Of a stretch of DNA of 59,506 bases, positions 26,593-34,994 are shown in pieces (position 1 is the first letter of the stretch; each line of letters opens with the position of its first letter). A program made the position numbers and the translations under genes. The stretch is from CAIOTO01 sp040389165 (GTDB lineage Bacteria; Pseudomonadota; Alphaproteobacteria; Paracaedibacterales; CAIOTO01). Under the pieces are notes generated by a model that was not told the origin of the DNA, did no database searches, and was given only the letters and a program-made list of their open reading frames with translations. The stretch is from the NCBI GenBank assembly GCA_040389165.1, contig JAZKAK010000028.1, forward strand, positions 1 through 59,506, in the 5' to 3' direction.

Positions 26593-27687
26593 ATGGGCAA
26601 AGAAACAGTAATAACGGCTCCCACGATGGCTGAAGCGCTTTCAAAAGTTAGGCGAGAACTTGGCATTGATGCACTTATTCTAAGTCATGAAGAATCACTT
26701 GGCAATGTAAGCATTACAGCACGCGTTGAAAATGTTGTTCCCTTACAGCAACAAGGTAATACCAGAACTGAAATCCCAGATTGGATACGCCCCTCGTCAA
26801 TACATAGAAAACAAGATGAATCTAATCAAGCGTCTCCCTCGGCATCAAACGCTGAATCCAAAGCAGAACGCATTGAAATACCAGCACGTCGGAGTGATTT
26901 TAAAAAATTCATCAATTCAGCGTCATCTTTCGATGAAACGTTATCTGCCATTAGTGCTGTCTGTGATTTGTGTGATTTTCATCAATTAGGCGAGGCTCTT
27001 GGCGAAGCTTGGCTGAAAGAGATGAATCCTGAATTTACTCATCATCCAATCCAACTAACGCCAGCTCTTGACCGCGTCATATCAACAGACCCAATATGGC
27101 TAGATAATATTTCATCAGCAGGACAAATTGTGCTTGTTGGCCCTCCTGGTTGCGGGAAAACAGTAACCATTGCTAAATTAGCAGCAATGTTACTCGAACG
27201 CGGTAAAAAAGTACGTATAATAACGCTGGATACACTAAAAGCGTCGGGTGCATGGCAACTTGAAGAATATTTAGAACCACTTTCTTTACGGATTTATGTT
27301 GGCCCAGATTATCTGCCAGACACACGTCCCAAAGAAATTATTCTAATCGACACCCCCGCTCTCAATATTAATCTGCAACATGATCGTGATTATCTTAAAG
27401 CGCTTAAAACGAAAGTTAACGTGCCATTCACGCTTGTATTACCAGCTGACATGAACCCCGTTGATGCCGAAGAAATAGCGGCTTCTTATCGTGATGCCAA
27501 TACAAAGACGATCATTGTGACACGACTCGAATTATCCAGACGATGCGGTGTTCCCTTGCGCGCGGCGTATCAAGGACTTAAGCTCGTCTTAACATCAAAG
27601 AGTCCTAACCTAGCGGAAGGACTACAATGCGTAACCCCAGAATCAATGCTAGAGCGCATGCTTACAGCGTGTGAGGCTTCATTATGA
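26593..27687 (+). CDS. flhF: flagellar SRP-like GTPase FlhF
   Basis: 364 residues. N-terminal B domain (TMAEALSKVRRELGIDALILSHEE), a variable linker, NG-like domain with P loop GPPGCGKT (183-190) followed by VTIAKLAAMLLERGKKV and DTLKASGAWQLEEY. FlhF places and helps assemble the flagellum at the pole. The G3 motif reads DTPA instead of DTAG and the G4 motif TRLE instead of TKLD, so GTP use may differ; related alphaproteobacterial forms show TRLD. The stop overlaps the coxB start (ATGA). Flagellar rod genes occur at 54.7-55.9 kb. Confidence 0.88.
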   Translation: MGKETVITAPTMAEALSKVRRELGIDALILSHEESLGNVSITARVENVVPLQQQGNTRTEIPDWIRPSSIHRKQDESNQASPSASNAESKAERIEIPARRSDFKKFINSASSFDETLSAISAVCDLCDFHQLGEALGEAWLKEMNPEFTHHPIQLTPALDRVISTDPIWLDNISSAGQIVLVGPPGCGKTVTIAKLAAMLLERGKKVRIITLDTLKASGAWQLEEYLEPLSLRIYVGPDYLPDTRPKEIILIDTPALNINLQHDRDYLKALKTKVNVPFTLVLPADMNPVDAEEIAASYRDANTKTIIVTRLELSRRCGVPLRAAYQGLKLVLTSKSPNLAEGLQCVTPESMLERMLTACEASL

Positions 27688-28457
27688 AATATACCCTATC
27701 ATCTCTCTTATTTTTCACGTCATCTTCAATGGCAGCAACGGGGCAACCAAAGCCTTGGCAAATGAATTTCCAAGAAGCTGCCACCCCTATGATGGCAGGC
27801 ATCACCCATATGCATAATTTTCTGCTTATCATTATTGCTGTTATCGCCATTATTGTTGGCTGCCTATTAAGCTACGTTCTCTGGCGATTCCGCGCATCGA
27901 AGAATCCAATTCCAAGCACAACGACACATCACACAATGCTTGAAATTGCGTGGACATTCATTCCTGTCATTGTCGTTGCCATGATAACGGTACCATCCGT
28001 AAAGTTACTCTATGAGATGGAAAAGCCACATGACCCGGAAATGACCGTCAAAGTGATTGGCAAACAATGGTATTGGACGTATGAATATCCCTTTAAAGAA
28101 GGTAAAACTTTAAGCTTTGACAGCCGTCTCATTGAAGATAAAGATCTCAAACCAAACCAACTACGCCTACTGGAAGTTGATAATCGCATGGTTGTTCCAG
28201 TTGGCACTACCGTGCAATTGATTATTACAGCTGGGGATGTTTTACATAGCTTTGCCGTACCATCTCTTGGTATAAAGAAGGATGCGGTTCCCGGTCGCAT
28301 TAATGAAACGTGGTTTCGCATTGATAAAGAAGGTGTTTACTATGGTCAATGCTCTGAATTATGCGGCGTAAACCATGGCTTTATGCCCATTGCTGTGCAT
28401 GCTGTCAGCAAGGAAGACTATACTTTATGGCTCGCTAAGATGAAACACGAGCATTAA
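27684..28457 (+). CDS. coxB: cytochrome c oxidase subunit II
   Basis: 257 residues. Signal peptide, two transmembrane helices (about 45-70 and 90-110) and a cupredoxin domain facing the periplasm. CuA ligands are seen: H in DVLHSFAVP, then C223, E225, C227, H231 and M234 in CSELCGVNHGFM. KQWYWTYEYP is the electron-entry aromatic patch. Part of the aa3-type oxidase. Overlaps flhF by 4 nt (ATGA). coxA follows after 41 nt. Confidence 0.95.
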   Translation: MKYTLSSLLFFTSSSMAATGQPKPWQMNFQEAATPMMAGITHMHNFLLIIIAVIAIIVGCLLSYVLWRFRASKNPIPSTTTHHTMLEIAWTFIPVIVVAMITVPSVKLLYEMEKPHDPEMTVKVIGKQWYWTYEYPFKEGKTLSFDSRLIEDKDLKPNQLRLLEVDNRMVVPVGTTVQLIITAGDVLHSFAVPSLGIKKDAVPGRINETWFRIDKEGVYYGQCSELCGVNHGFMPIAVHAVSKEDYTLWLAKMKHEH

Positions 28458-28498
28458 ACTTCACACGCATTTCATTCACTTTAAGGCAATCTGTACTC

Positions 28499-30082
28499 AT
28501 GACCTCAGCAATTCATCCAAACAATCACCACACCACGCCTACTGGCTGGCGTCGCTGGCTTTTTTCGACAAATCACAAAGATATTGGTACATTATATATG
28601 TACTATGCTGCCATCGGTGGGATCTTGGGCTCTGTTTTATCAATGGTAATTCGTTTGCAACTCATGCACCCTGGCAGCACGATTTTAACAGGACAAGCCT
28701 ATAATGTAGCCATAACAGGACATGGGCTTCTCATGATCTTTTTCATGGTCATGCCAGCCTTAATTGGTGGATTCGGCAATTGGTTTGTTCCACTCATGAT
28801 TGGTGCGCCAGATATGGCATTTCCACGACTTAACAATGTAAGTTTTTGGCTTATGGTTCCATCACTTATTTTGCTTATACTCTCCATGGTCGTTGAAACA
28901 GGTGCTGGAACAGGCTGGACATTTTATCCACCATTGAGCTCAATCATTGGACATAATGGACCTGCCGTTGATTTTATGCTGCTCAGCCTGCATGTTGCGG
29001 GTGCATCGTCTATTTTAGGATCTATAAATCTCATTACGACGATTTTCAATATGCGTGCACCTGGCATGACTTTTCATAAAATGCCACTGTTCGTATGGTC
29101 TATTCTTGTTACATCATTTTTATTGCTTCTATCCGTTCCAGTCCTTGCAGGTGGAATCACAATGCTTTTAACTGATCGCAACTTTGGTACGTCTTTTTTT
29201 GATCCGGCTGGTGGCGGCGACCCCGTTCTGTTTCAACATTTATTCTGGTTCTTTGGTCACCCTGAAGTCTATATCATCATCATGCCAGCCTTTGGCATTG
29301 TTAGCCAAATCATATCAACATTTTCCAAGAAACCTGTTTTTGGTTACCTAGGAATGGCGTATGCAATGGTGTCCATCGGCATGCTTGGCTTTATCGTGTG
29401 GGCACACCATATGTTTACCGTTGGTTTAGATGCGAACATACGTGCTTACTTTACAATTGCCACCCTCATTATAGCAGTTCCAACTGGTGTTAAAGTATTT
29501 AGCTGGCTGGCAACTATGTGGGGCGGATCAATTACCTTCAAAACGCCCATGCTTTTTGCAATCGGTTTTGTCTTGCTGTTTACCATTGGCGGCTTAACAG
29601 GCGTTGTATTGGCCAATGCTGAAGTCAATCAAATGTTGCATGATACCTACTATGTTGTCGGACATTTTCATTATGTATTATCCATGGGCGCACTCTTTGG
29701 CTTGTTTGGTGGTTTTTATTACTGGATCGGAAAAATGTCAGGTTACCAATACAAAGAAATCCTTGGCAAGATACATTTCTGGTTAACCTTTGTTGGCGTG
29801 AATGTGCTCTTCTTCCCCATGCATTTTGCAGGATTATCTGGCATGCCCCGTCGTATTCCTGATTACCCCGATGCATTTTGGCAATGGAACTATATATCCT
29901 CTGTTGGCGCATTTTTATCAATGTTCTCGGCTTTGTTTTTCTTTTACGTTGTTTACCGTGTTTTTAAAGATCGTACGATTTGTGAAGGTAATCCATGGGG
30001 AGAAGGTGCCAAAACGCTTGAATGGACATTGCCATCGCCACCAGCTTTTCATTCCTTTGAAACACAACCAATCATCACATGA
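28499..30082 (+). CDS. coxA: cytochrome c oxidase subunit I
   Basis: 527 residues with 12 membrane helices. Heme a ligand region GHGLLMIFFMVMPALIGGFGNW, the CuB-tyrosine motif WFFGHPEVYIIIMPAFGI, WAHHMF, and the heme a/a3 histidines in DTYYVVGHFHYVLSMG. KDIGTLY starts the protein as usual. Catalyses oxygen reduction coupled to proton pumping. Stop overlaps ctaB start (ATGA). Subunit III (coxC) is not in the window. Confidence 0.97.
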   Translation: MTSAIHPNNHHTTPTGWRRWLFSTNHKDIGTLYMYYAAIGGILGSVLSMVIRLQLMHPGSTILTGQAYNVAITGHGLLMIFFMVMPALIGGFGNWFVPLMIGAPDMAFPRLNNVSFWLMVPSLILLILSMVVETGAGTGWTFYPPLSSIIGHNGPAVDFMLLSLHVAGASSILGSINLITTIFNMRAPGMTFHKMPLFVWSILVTSFLLLLSVPVLAGGITMLLTDRNFGTSFFDPAGGGDPVLFQHLFWFFGHPEVYIIIMPAFGIVSQIISTFSKKPVFGYLGMAYAMVSIGMLGFIVWAHHMFTVGLDANIRAYFTIATLIIAVPTGVKVFSWLATMWGGSITFKTPMLFAIGFVLLFTIGGLTGVVLANAEVNQMLHDTYYVVGHFHYVLSMGALFGLFGGFYYWIGKMSGYQYKEILGKIHFWLTFVGVNVLFFPMHFAGLSGMPRRIPDYPDAFWQWNYISSVGAFLSMFSALFFFYVVYRVFKDRTICEGNPWGEGAKTLEWTLPSPPAFHSFETQPIIT

Positions 30083-30972
30083 CAATAGCTCATCCATACG
30101 ATTCTCACCCGTCAGACTTTTGGGAACTTCTTAAACCGCGCGTCATGTCACTTGTCATATTCACAGCCTTTTGTGGCATGATGCTGGCACCTGGGCATAT
30201 TCATCCATTGCTTGGAATTGCTTCTATTCTTTGCATTGCTGTTGGTGCAGGTGCTTCTGGCTGTCTTAACATGTGGTGTGAAATTCATCGTGATACAGCT
30301 ATGGCTCGGACAAAATCACGTCCTCTTCCATCTGGGCGTGTTGATCCTAATTCAGCGCTTGCCTTTGGAGTAATTTTATCCTTGCTATCTGTGGCTATGC
30401 TCGGACTCATCAGTAATTGGACGGCATCCGCTTACCTGCTTGGCACAATCTTATTTTATGTCTTTGTGTACACGCTGTATCTTAAACCACGCACACCGCA
30501 AAACATCGTTATTGGCGGTGCCGCTGGCGCCCTGCCCCCAGTCATAGGCTGGGTTTGTGTTACAGGTCATGCCGATTGGCCGGCATGGATTCTTTTTGCT
30601 ATTATTTTCTTATGGACACCCGCACATTTTTGGGCACTTTGCCTTGAACAACATGAAGACTATGCAAATGCAGGCCTACCCATGCTGCCAAGCACACATG
30701 GAGAAGACGTCACCCGCCGCGGCATTTTACGTTATGCTATACTCACCGTACTTGCCAGTTTTTTACTCACCCATTTTATGAAACTGGGTGTTGTATATAT
30801 TATAGCAGCGACTATTTTAGGCACTATCTTTATGGCCGAAGCGTATCGTGTTTATTACAAAAAAGTTCCGAGCAAACGATTGTTCTTTATATCCATAATT
30901 TATCTATTTTTATTATTTGCGAGTATGATTATAAATCGGTTTTCTACAAATATGATTCCATATTTTTGTTAA
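30079..30972 (+). CDS. ctaB: protoheme IX farnesyltransferase (heme O synthase)
   Basis: 297 residues, about nine membrane helices. Adds farnesyl to heme b to give heme O, precursor of heme A for coxA. UbiA-family motifs: LKPRVMSLVIFTA, NMWCEIHRDTAMARTKSRPLPSGR (first Asp-rich motif) and the second region DYANAGLPMLPSTHGEDVTRR. Translationally coupled to coxA through a 4-nt overlap. Confidence 0.96.
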   Translation: MTIAHPYDSHPSDFWELLKPRVMSLVIFTAFCGMMLAPGHIHPLLGIASILCIAVGAGASGCLNMWCEIHRDTAMARTKSRPLPSGRVDPNSALAFGVILSLLSVAMLGLISNWTASAYLLGTILFYVFVYTLYLKPRTPQNIVIGGAAGALPPVIGWVCVTGHADWPAWILFAIIFLWTPAHFWALCLEQHEDYANAGLPMLPSTHGEDVTRRGILRYAILTVLASFLLTHFMKLGVVYIIAATILGTIFMAEAYRVYYKKVPSKRLFFISIIYLFLLFASMIINRFSTNMIPYFC

Positions 30973-31112
30973 AAGCGCGACATATATTGGTAACATAACC
31001 ATACCCATTGATTATTTTCTTAGTTTTTTTCGCCTTTAGATTATAGTGAAATTCTGCTATCACTAATATAAATATGGTGGTGCTCGAATTAATCTAATGA
31101 AAAGGATATTTT

Positions 31113-31712
31113 ATGAAGCGCACGCTCAACGCTGATGACATACTACCAAATGACATCTTTTGCGCACAACGCAGCGATTTCTTAGAAAAGCTAATGAATA
31201 TTAAAAAGGATCGTCGCATCCCTGTTGGTCCTGATGCAACGTTTTATTTTGAAAATCATCTAACACTTTGGTGGCAAATTCAAGAAATGCTACGTGTTGA
31301 AAAAGGTGGAGCTGAACAATTAGCCGATGAGCTAGCGGCCTACTCTCCATTACTCCCTCAACTATTTCCCGATGGTTCAATGGAACTTGTCGCTACATTT
31401 ATGATTGAAATTGATGATCTGGAACGTCGATTTCACGTTCTAAGCAGCCTCGGCAATGTAGAGCAACGCATATGGTTACACATTGGTGATACAAAAGTCC
31501 AAGCCATACCAGAAACAGACATAGACAGAACGGATGAGAATGGAAAAACTTCGGCTGTACATTTTGTACGCTTTCTTTTAACACCTAAATTAATCAAAAA
31601 CTTCCATCATGAAGATCAACATATTATTCTGGAAATAACACATCCAGCATATCGCCACAAAGCACTGCTTATTGAAAAGCAACGAAAAGCCATAAAAGAA
31701 GACTTAATTTAA
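31113..31712 (+). CDS. DUF3501 family protein
   Basis: 199 residues, soluble. It matches the DUF3501 pattern as I know it: N-terminal LNADDILPNDIF, KKDRRIPVGPDATFYFEN, LWWQIQEMLRVEKG, ELAAYSPLLPQ, ATFMIEIDDLERR, and C-terminal KTSAVHFVRFLLTP. Function unknown; in other proteobacteria the family sits beside rubrerythrin-like and Fe-S oxidoreductase genes, but here it lies within oxidase biogenesis genes. Strong Shine-Dalgarno (AAAGGA). 12 nt before the Sel1 gene. Confidence 0.82.
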   Translation: MKRTLNADDILPNDIFCAQRSDFLEKLMNIKKDRRIPVGPDATFYFENHLTLWWQIQEMLRVEKGGAEQLADELAAYSPLLPQLFPDGSMELVATFMIEIDDLERRFHVLSSLGNVEQRIWLHIGDTKVQAIPETDIDRTDENGKTSAVHFVRFLLTPKLIKNFHHEDQHIILEITHPAYRHKALLIEKQRKAIKEDLI

Positions 31713-31724
31713 AAGGAAAAAACC

Positions 31725-32396
31725 ATGTCAATCCGTCAAACATTCTTGCACACAGCCGTTTATTTATGCTTAGCATCGACAGCTTTCAGTAAGAGCCAGC
31801 TCGATGCAAGCCATATCACATCCTTTGTTGAATCACAATTCGCAAATGGAAAACCTGAGGAAGCATGTAAATTTCTCGATCATTTAGAAAAAGAATACGT
31901 CCCAGAAGCACTTTATCTAAAAGGGGTTCTTATTTTAAATGGCGTTTATAATGGAGGGGTTCGCAATCCACGCGAGGCAAGCATCTATTTTGCAAAAGCC
32001 GCAGCACTAAAATACGCACCAGCTATTGCAGCATTGGGTGACAGCTATCTTGATGGAGATGGAACTGAAAAAAATGAAAAAGAAGCTTTTCGGTTATACA
32101 AGCAAGCTGCTGACTTAGGCAACGGAGCGGCTCAATTCAATGTCGCCATTTTATATCGTGATGGAATAGGCACAAAGCAATCACAAAAGATGGCGTTAAA
32201 ATACATGCGCATGGCAGCAAAAAACAAAGAACTCGTAGAAATTCATGAGGATGCACATGTTATTATCAACGAAATCCTTGATGAACTCGCTTTGAAATAT
32301 ATGCATATGGCTGCAAAAAACAAAAAGCCAGTAGAAACGAAGAAAAATGCAAATGTCGTTATTGATAAAATTATTGATGAAATGAAAAAGCCATGA
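31725..32396 (+). CDS. secreted Sel1-repeat protein
   Basis: 223 residues. Signal peptide of about 22 residues (MSIRQTFLHTAVYLCLASTAFS). Three Sel1-like repeats: ALYLKGVLILNG...PREASIYFAKAAALKYAPA, IAALGDSYLDGDGTEKNEKEAFRLYKQAADLGNGA, AQFNVAILYRDGIGTKQSQKMALKYMRMAAK. The C-terminus is an internal duplication of about 32 residues (ALKYMRMAAKNKELVE... and ALKYMHMAAKNKKPVE...). Sel1 proteins mediate protein contacts, including in intracellular bacteria. Strong ribosome binding site (AAAGGAA). Overlaps ctaA by 4 nt. Confidence 0.88.
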   Translation: MSIRQTFLHTAVYLCLASTAFSKSQLDASHITSFVESQFANGKPEEACKFLDHLEKEYVPEALYLKGVLILNGVYNGGVRNPREASIYFAKAAALKYAPAIAALGDSYLDGDGTEKNEKEAFRLYKQAADLGNGAAQFNVAILYRDGIGTKQSQKMALKYMRMAAKNKELVEIHEDAHVIINEILDELALKYMHMAAKNKKPVETKKNANVVIDKIIDEMKKP

Positions 32397-33409
32397 GCGC
32401 ACTCCGATTTGGGCCAAAAACTGATTGCATCGTGACGCTTTGGCTGTGGGGAGTGTTCTTAACTCTCTTAGCCATGATCGTCCTTGGTGGCGCCACACGC
32501 CTTACGCACGCAGGGCTGTCTATTGCTGAGTGGAAACCCATTAGCGGAATTATCCCACCTCTCTCTTTGGCTGACTGGATGTTAGAATTTGAAAGTTATC
32601 AAAAAACACCTGAATATCTTCTCGTAAATATGGGCATGAGCCTTAGTGATTTTAAATCAATTTTTTGGATGGAATATTCACACCGCTTATTAGGAAGACT
32701 AATCGGGTTCTACATACTATTGCCAATGATCATTTTCTGGACGCAAGGAAAATTAAACACACATCTTAAAATTACAAGCGTATTACTATTACTACTCATT
32801 GGGTTTCAAGGATTTCTTGGTTGGTATATGGTCAAAAGCGGTCTTCTGCAGGATCCAGCAGTAAGCCCATTTCGATTGAGCATTCATCTGCTCATGGCAT
32901 TCTTACTCATTTCACTTACGCTCAATGCAATTTACCATCTTAATGCAATTCCACATGACCTTATTGAAGGACGTCCCTCTGGATGGAGTATATTCAATCT
33001 TTTCCTTTTGATTCTCACTGTCTTTTATGGTGCACTCGTAGCAGGACATAAAGCAGGCCATATTTACAATACTTTTCCGCTCATGGAAGGACAATGGCTC
33101 CCTTCGGAATGGAATCATCTCAAACCACTTTGGCTAAATTTCTTTGAGAATCATGCCACTGTACAGTTTATACATAGGCAGCTCGCATACCTTGTTTTTA
33201 TATCTGCATGTATTGGTGTTTTCAAACGCCTAATCACACCATGGTATGGGATCGCTGTACTAGGACAGTTATTACTTGGAATTTTCACACTACTATATAG
33301 CGTCCCTCTGAGCCTTGGAACATTACATCAAGGATGGTCCGTTATTGTTTTCAGCATGGCTTTCTGGTGCTGCAGAACACAGAAAAGTGCTGAAAAATCC
33401 ATATTCTAA
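32393..33409 (+). CDS. ctaA: heme A synthase (CtaA/COX15)
   Basis: 338 residues with eight membrane helices. Oxidises heme O to heme A for the aa3 oxidase. Family signature near the N-terminus: VLGGATRLTHAGLSIAEWKPISG, then EYSHRLLGRLIG with a heme-ligating His, AGHKAGHIYNTFPLMEG and IHRQLAYLVF, LGTLHQGWS. Type without the Cys pair of Bacillus CtaA. It overlaps the Sel1 gene (ATGA), suggesting one transcript ctaB-DUF3501-Sel1-ctaA. Confidence 0.95.
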   Translation: MSALRFGPKTDCIVTLWLWGVFLTLLAMIVLGGATRLTHAGLSIAEWKPISGIIPPLSLADWMLEFESYQKTPEYLLVNMGMSLSDFKSIFWMEYSHRLLGRLIGFYILLPMIIFWTQGKLNTHLKITSVLLLLLIGFQGFLGWYMVKSGLLQDPAVSPFRLSIHLLMAFLLISLTLNAIYHLNAIPHDLIEGRPSGWSIFNLFLLILTVFYGALVAGHKAGHIYNTFPLMEGQWLPSEWNHLKPLWLNFFENHATVQFIHRQLAYLVFISACIGVFKRLITPWYGIAVLGQLLLGIFTLLYSVPLSLGTLHQGWSVIVFSMAFWCCRTQKSAEKSIF

Positions 33410-33450
33410 ACAAGACACTACACATTGTTGGCAACATCATATGCACAAAT

Positions 33451-33478
33451 TTGTATTAAAATAATATCAAATTATTAT
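33451..33478 (+). promoter_or_regulatory. promoter of the exported PfkB-like kinase gene
   Basis: TTGTAT (33451-33456), 16-nt spacer, TATTAT (33473-33478). Transcription would start near 33485, inside the palindrome that follows. Confidence 0.5.
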
Positions 33479-33479
33479 A

Positions 33480-33517
33480 GACATATGATTATCCGCTACG
33501 TTATAACATCATATGTC
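33480..33517. promoter_or_regulatory. operator-like palindrome with repeated CATATGAT half-sites
   Basis: GACATATGAT (33480-33489) and ATCATATGTC (33508-33517) are perfect 10-bp inverted copies at a 28-bp centre distance. A third half-site in an 11-bp direct match, AACATCATATG, lies upstream at 33433-33443 (also 33505-33515). The sites flank the predicted promoter, which suits repressor binding. Confidence 0.5.
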
Positions 33518-33539
33518 ATAAAATTTAGAGATCATTAAA

Positions 33540-34763
33540 ATGCATAAACTTATTATTTTAGCTCTGTTTTCCTTCTTAATACTTTTCAAATCATTCATAT
33601 CACATGCTGAAGACGATCTAAGTCAAAACAGAGTTGTTGCAAACAGCGTTGTTGCAATCAGCAACTTGATAGGCGATGTCTTTTATGAGACAGATGATAA
33701 ATTCATTGAAGATCAAAATCTTCCTAAAGGGAATACAAAATTAATCAATGCAGTTGAAGCTAAAACCCTTGAAGCTGCAATAGAATCTGCCGGATGCACG
33801 TTGGTAAAAAGAAACCCAGGTGGATCTGCCGCGAATACCATTGCGGGCATGAATGGCCTTGGACTATCCGTAGGACTGCTGGGCACACTTGGAGAGGATG
33901 CGACAGCAATAGACTACAAAAGCAGTCTTGATGAAAAAGGTATTACGTACAGATTAACAGAAGCAGTTGATAAAGCACGTGGATCCGGCTCATGTTCTGT
34001 TTTCATCACAAAAACTGAAACAAGGACGCATGCCACCTATCCCGTACTCGCTTACTTTTTCCCACATTATAATGATTCAAAGCTACAGACAACAGTAGAA
34101 CGCACTATGGCTACAAGTCTTGGCGTGTCTGGTGAGATTCAGGTATCAGAGCAAGACATCACCTGGGCCAGTTCAGCAAAATTTTTACTGGTCGAAGGAT
34201 ACTTATTCTCACCAGAGATGACACATGCTTCAATATGCAAGATTGCTGAACGAACAAAAGCAAATGGCAATCATGTTGCACTTACGCTCTCCGCAGAGTT
34301 TTGTATCGATCGCAATGCTACACAAATCAAAAATTTCATAACAAAATATACTGATATCATTGTTGGAAATAATAAAGAAGTTCAAAAACTAACAGGTACC
34401 GATAATCCATACACTGCCGCGTGTACATTAAGGGAAATGATGATGGAAGCTTCAACCAACGAGGCAAAAGGTGCTGTGACATGTGGTCCTGAAGGCGCGT
34501 ATGTATTTGACGAGACTGAAATCTATTTTATCGCAAGTCCAACCGTTGACGAGGTGGTTGACACAACGGGTGCTGGTGATCAATTCGCGGCTGGTTTCTT
34601 ATATGAATTACTGCAAACAAAAGACATCATTCGCGCTGGTCAATTAGGCGCCTATTGTGCAGGTGAAGTTATTCAAGGTTTAGGTGGACATCCACATCGT
34701 TTATTGAAAAATGAGGCTGACAGAGCGGCTGCATATAGCATTCACTACGAGCGTCGCGCATAA
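33540..34763 (+). CDS. PfkB-family carbohydrate/adenosine kinase with signal peptide
   Basis: 407 residues. A clear type I signal peptide opens the protein: MHK, a long hydrophobic core, cleavage after SHA (about residue 23). The ribokinase/PfkB fold follows: NPGGSAANTIAG (substrate/Gly-rich motif), LGTLGEDATA, and the anion-hole/catalytic motif DTTGAGDQFAAGF with catalytic Asp at about 347. The overall layout is like bacterial adenosine/inosine kinase-type members. Family members are cytosolic because they use ATP; export would be exceptional. It has its own promoter and palindrome and is followed by tRNA-Arg. Substrate unknown. Confidence 0.85.
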   Translation: MHKLIILALFSFLILFKSFISHAEDDLSQNRVVANSVVAISNLIGDVFYETDDKFIEDQNLPKGNTKLINAVEAKTLEAAIESAGCTLVKRNPGGSAANTIAGMNGLGLSVGLLGTLGEDATAIDYKSSLDEKGITYRLTEAVDKARGSGSCSVFITKTETRTHATYPVLAYFFPHYNDSKLQTTVERTMATSLGVSGEIQVSEQDITWASSAKFLLVEGYLFSPEMTHASICKIAERTKANGNHVALTLSAEFCIDRNATQIKNFITKYTDIIVGNNKEVQKLTGTDNPYTAACTLREMMMEASTNEAKGAVTCGPEGAYVFDETEIYFIASPTVDEVVDTTGAGDQFAAGFLYELLQTKDIIRAGQLGAYCAGEVIQGLGGHPHRLLKNEADRAAAYSIHYERRA

Positions 34764-34830
34764 ATGCAGAAAAATTATTGACAGGTGTACACATCTCTTT
34801 AAAAAAGGCGCCCTTTAGTCTATAAATAAT

Positions 34831-34857
34831 ATACTCATCTGATATGATGATGAGTAT
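34831..34857. repeat. 9-bp inverted repeat directly before tRNA-Arg
   Basis: ATACTCATC (34831-34839) and GATGAGTAT (34849-34857) are exact inverted copies with a 9-nt loop, ending 2 nt before the tRNA. It may be a 5' leader hairpin or a protein site; TTGACAGGT at 34778 resembles the -35 area of the tRNA-Glu promoter. Confidence 0.5.
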
Positions 34858-34859
34858 CA

Positions 34860-34936
34860 GCACCCGTAGCTCAGTTGGATAGAGCGTTGCCCTCCGAAGG
34901 CAAAGGTCGGACGTTCGAGTCGTCTCGGGTGCACCA
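34860..34936 (+). tRNA. tRNA-Arg (CCG)
   Basis: 77 nt with encoded CCA. Acceptor GCACCCG/CGGGTGC, D arm AGCTCAGTTGGATAGAGC, anticodon stem TTGCC/GGCAA with loop CTCCGAA (anticodon CCG), T loop TTCGAGT. Close to proteobacterial tRNA-Arg(CCG). Confidence 0.96.
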
Positions 34937-34994
34937 TTTACAGATACCCATAGAAAATCCTCTTTTAAACACCTCCTGTATCTTTATAAATACC

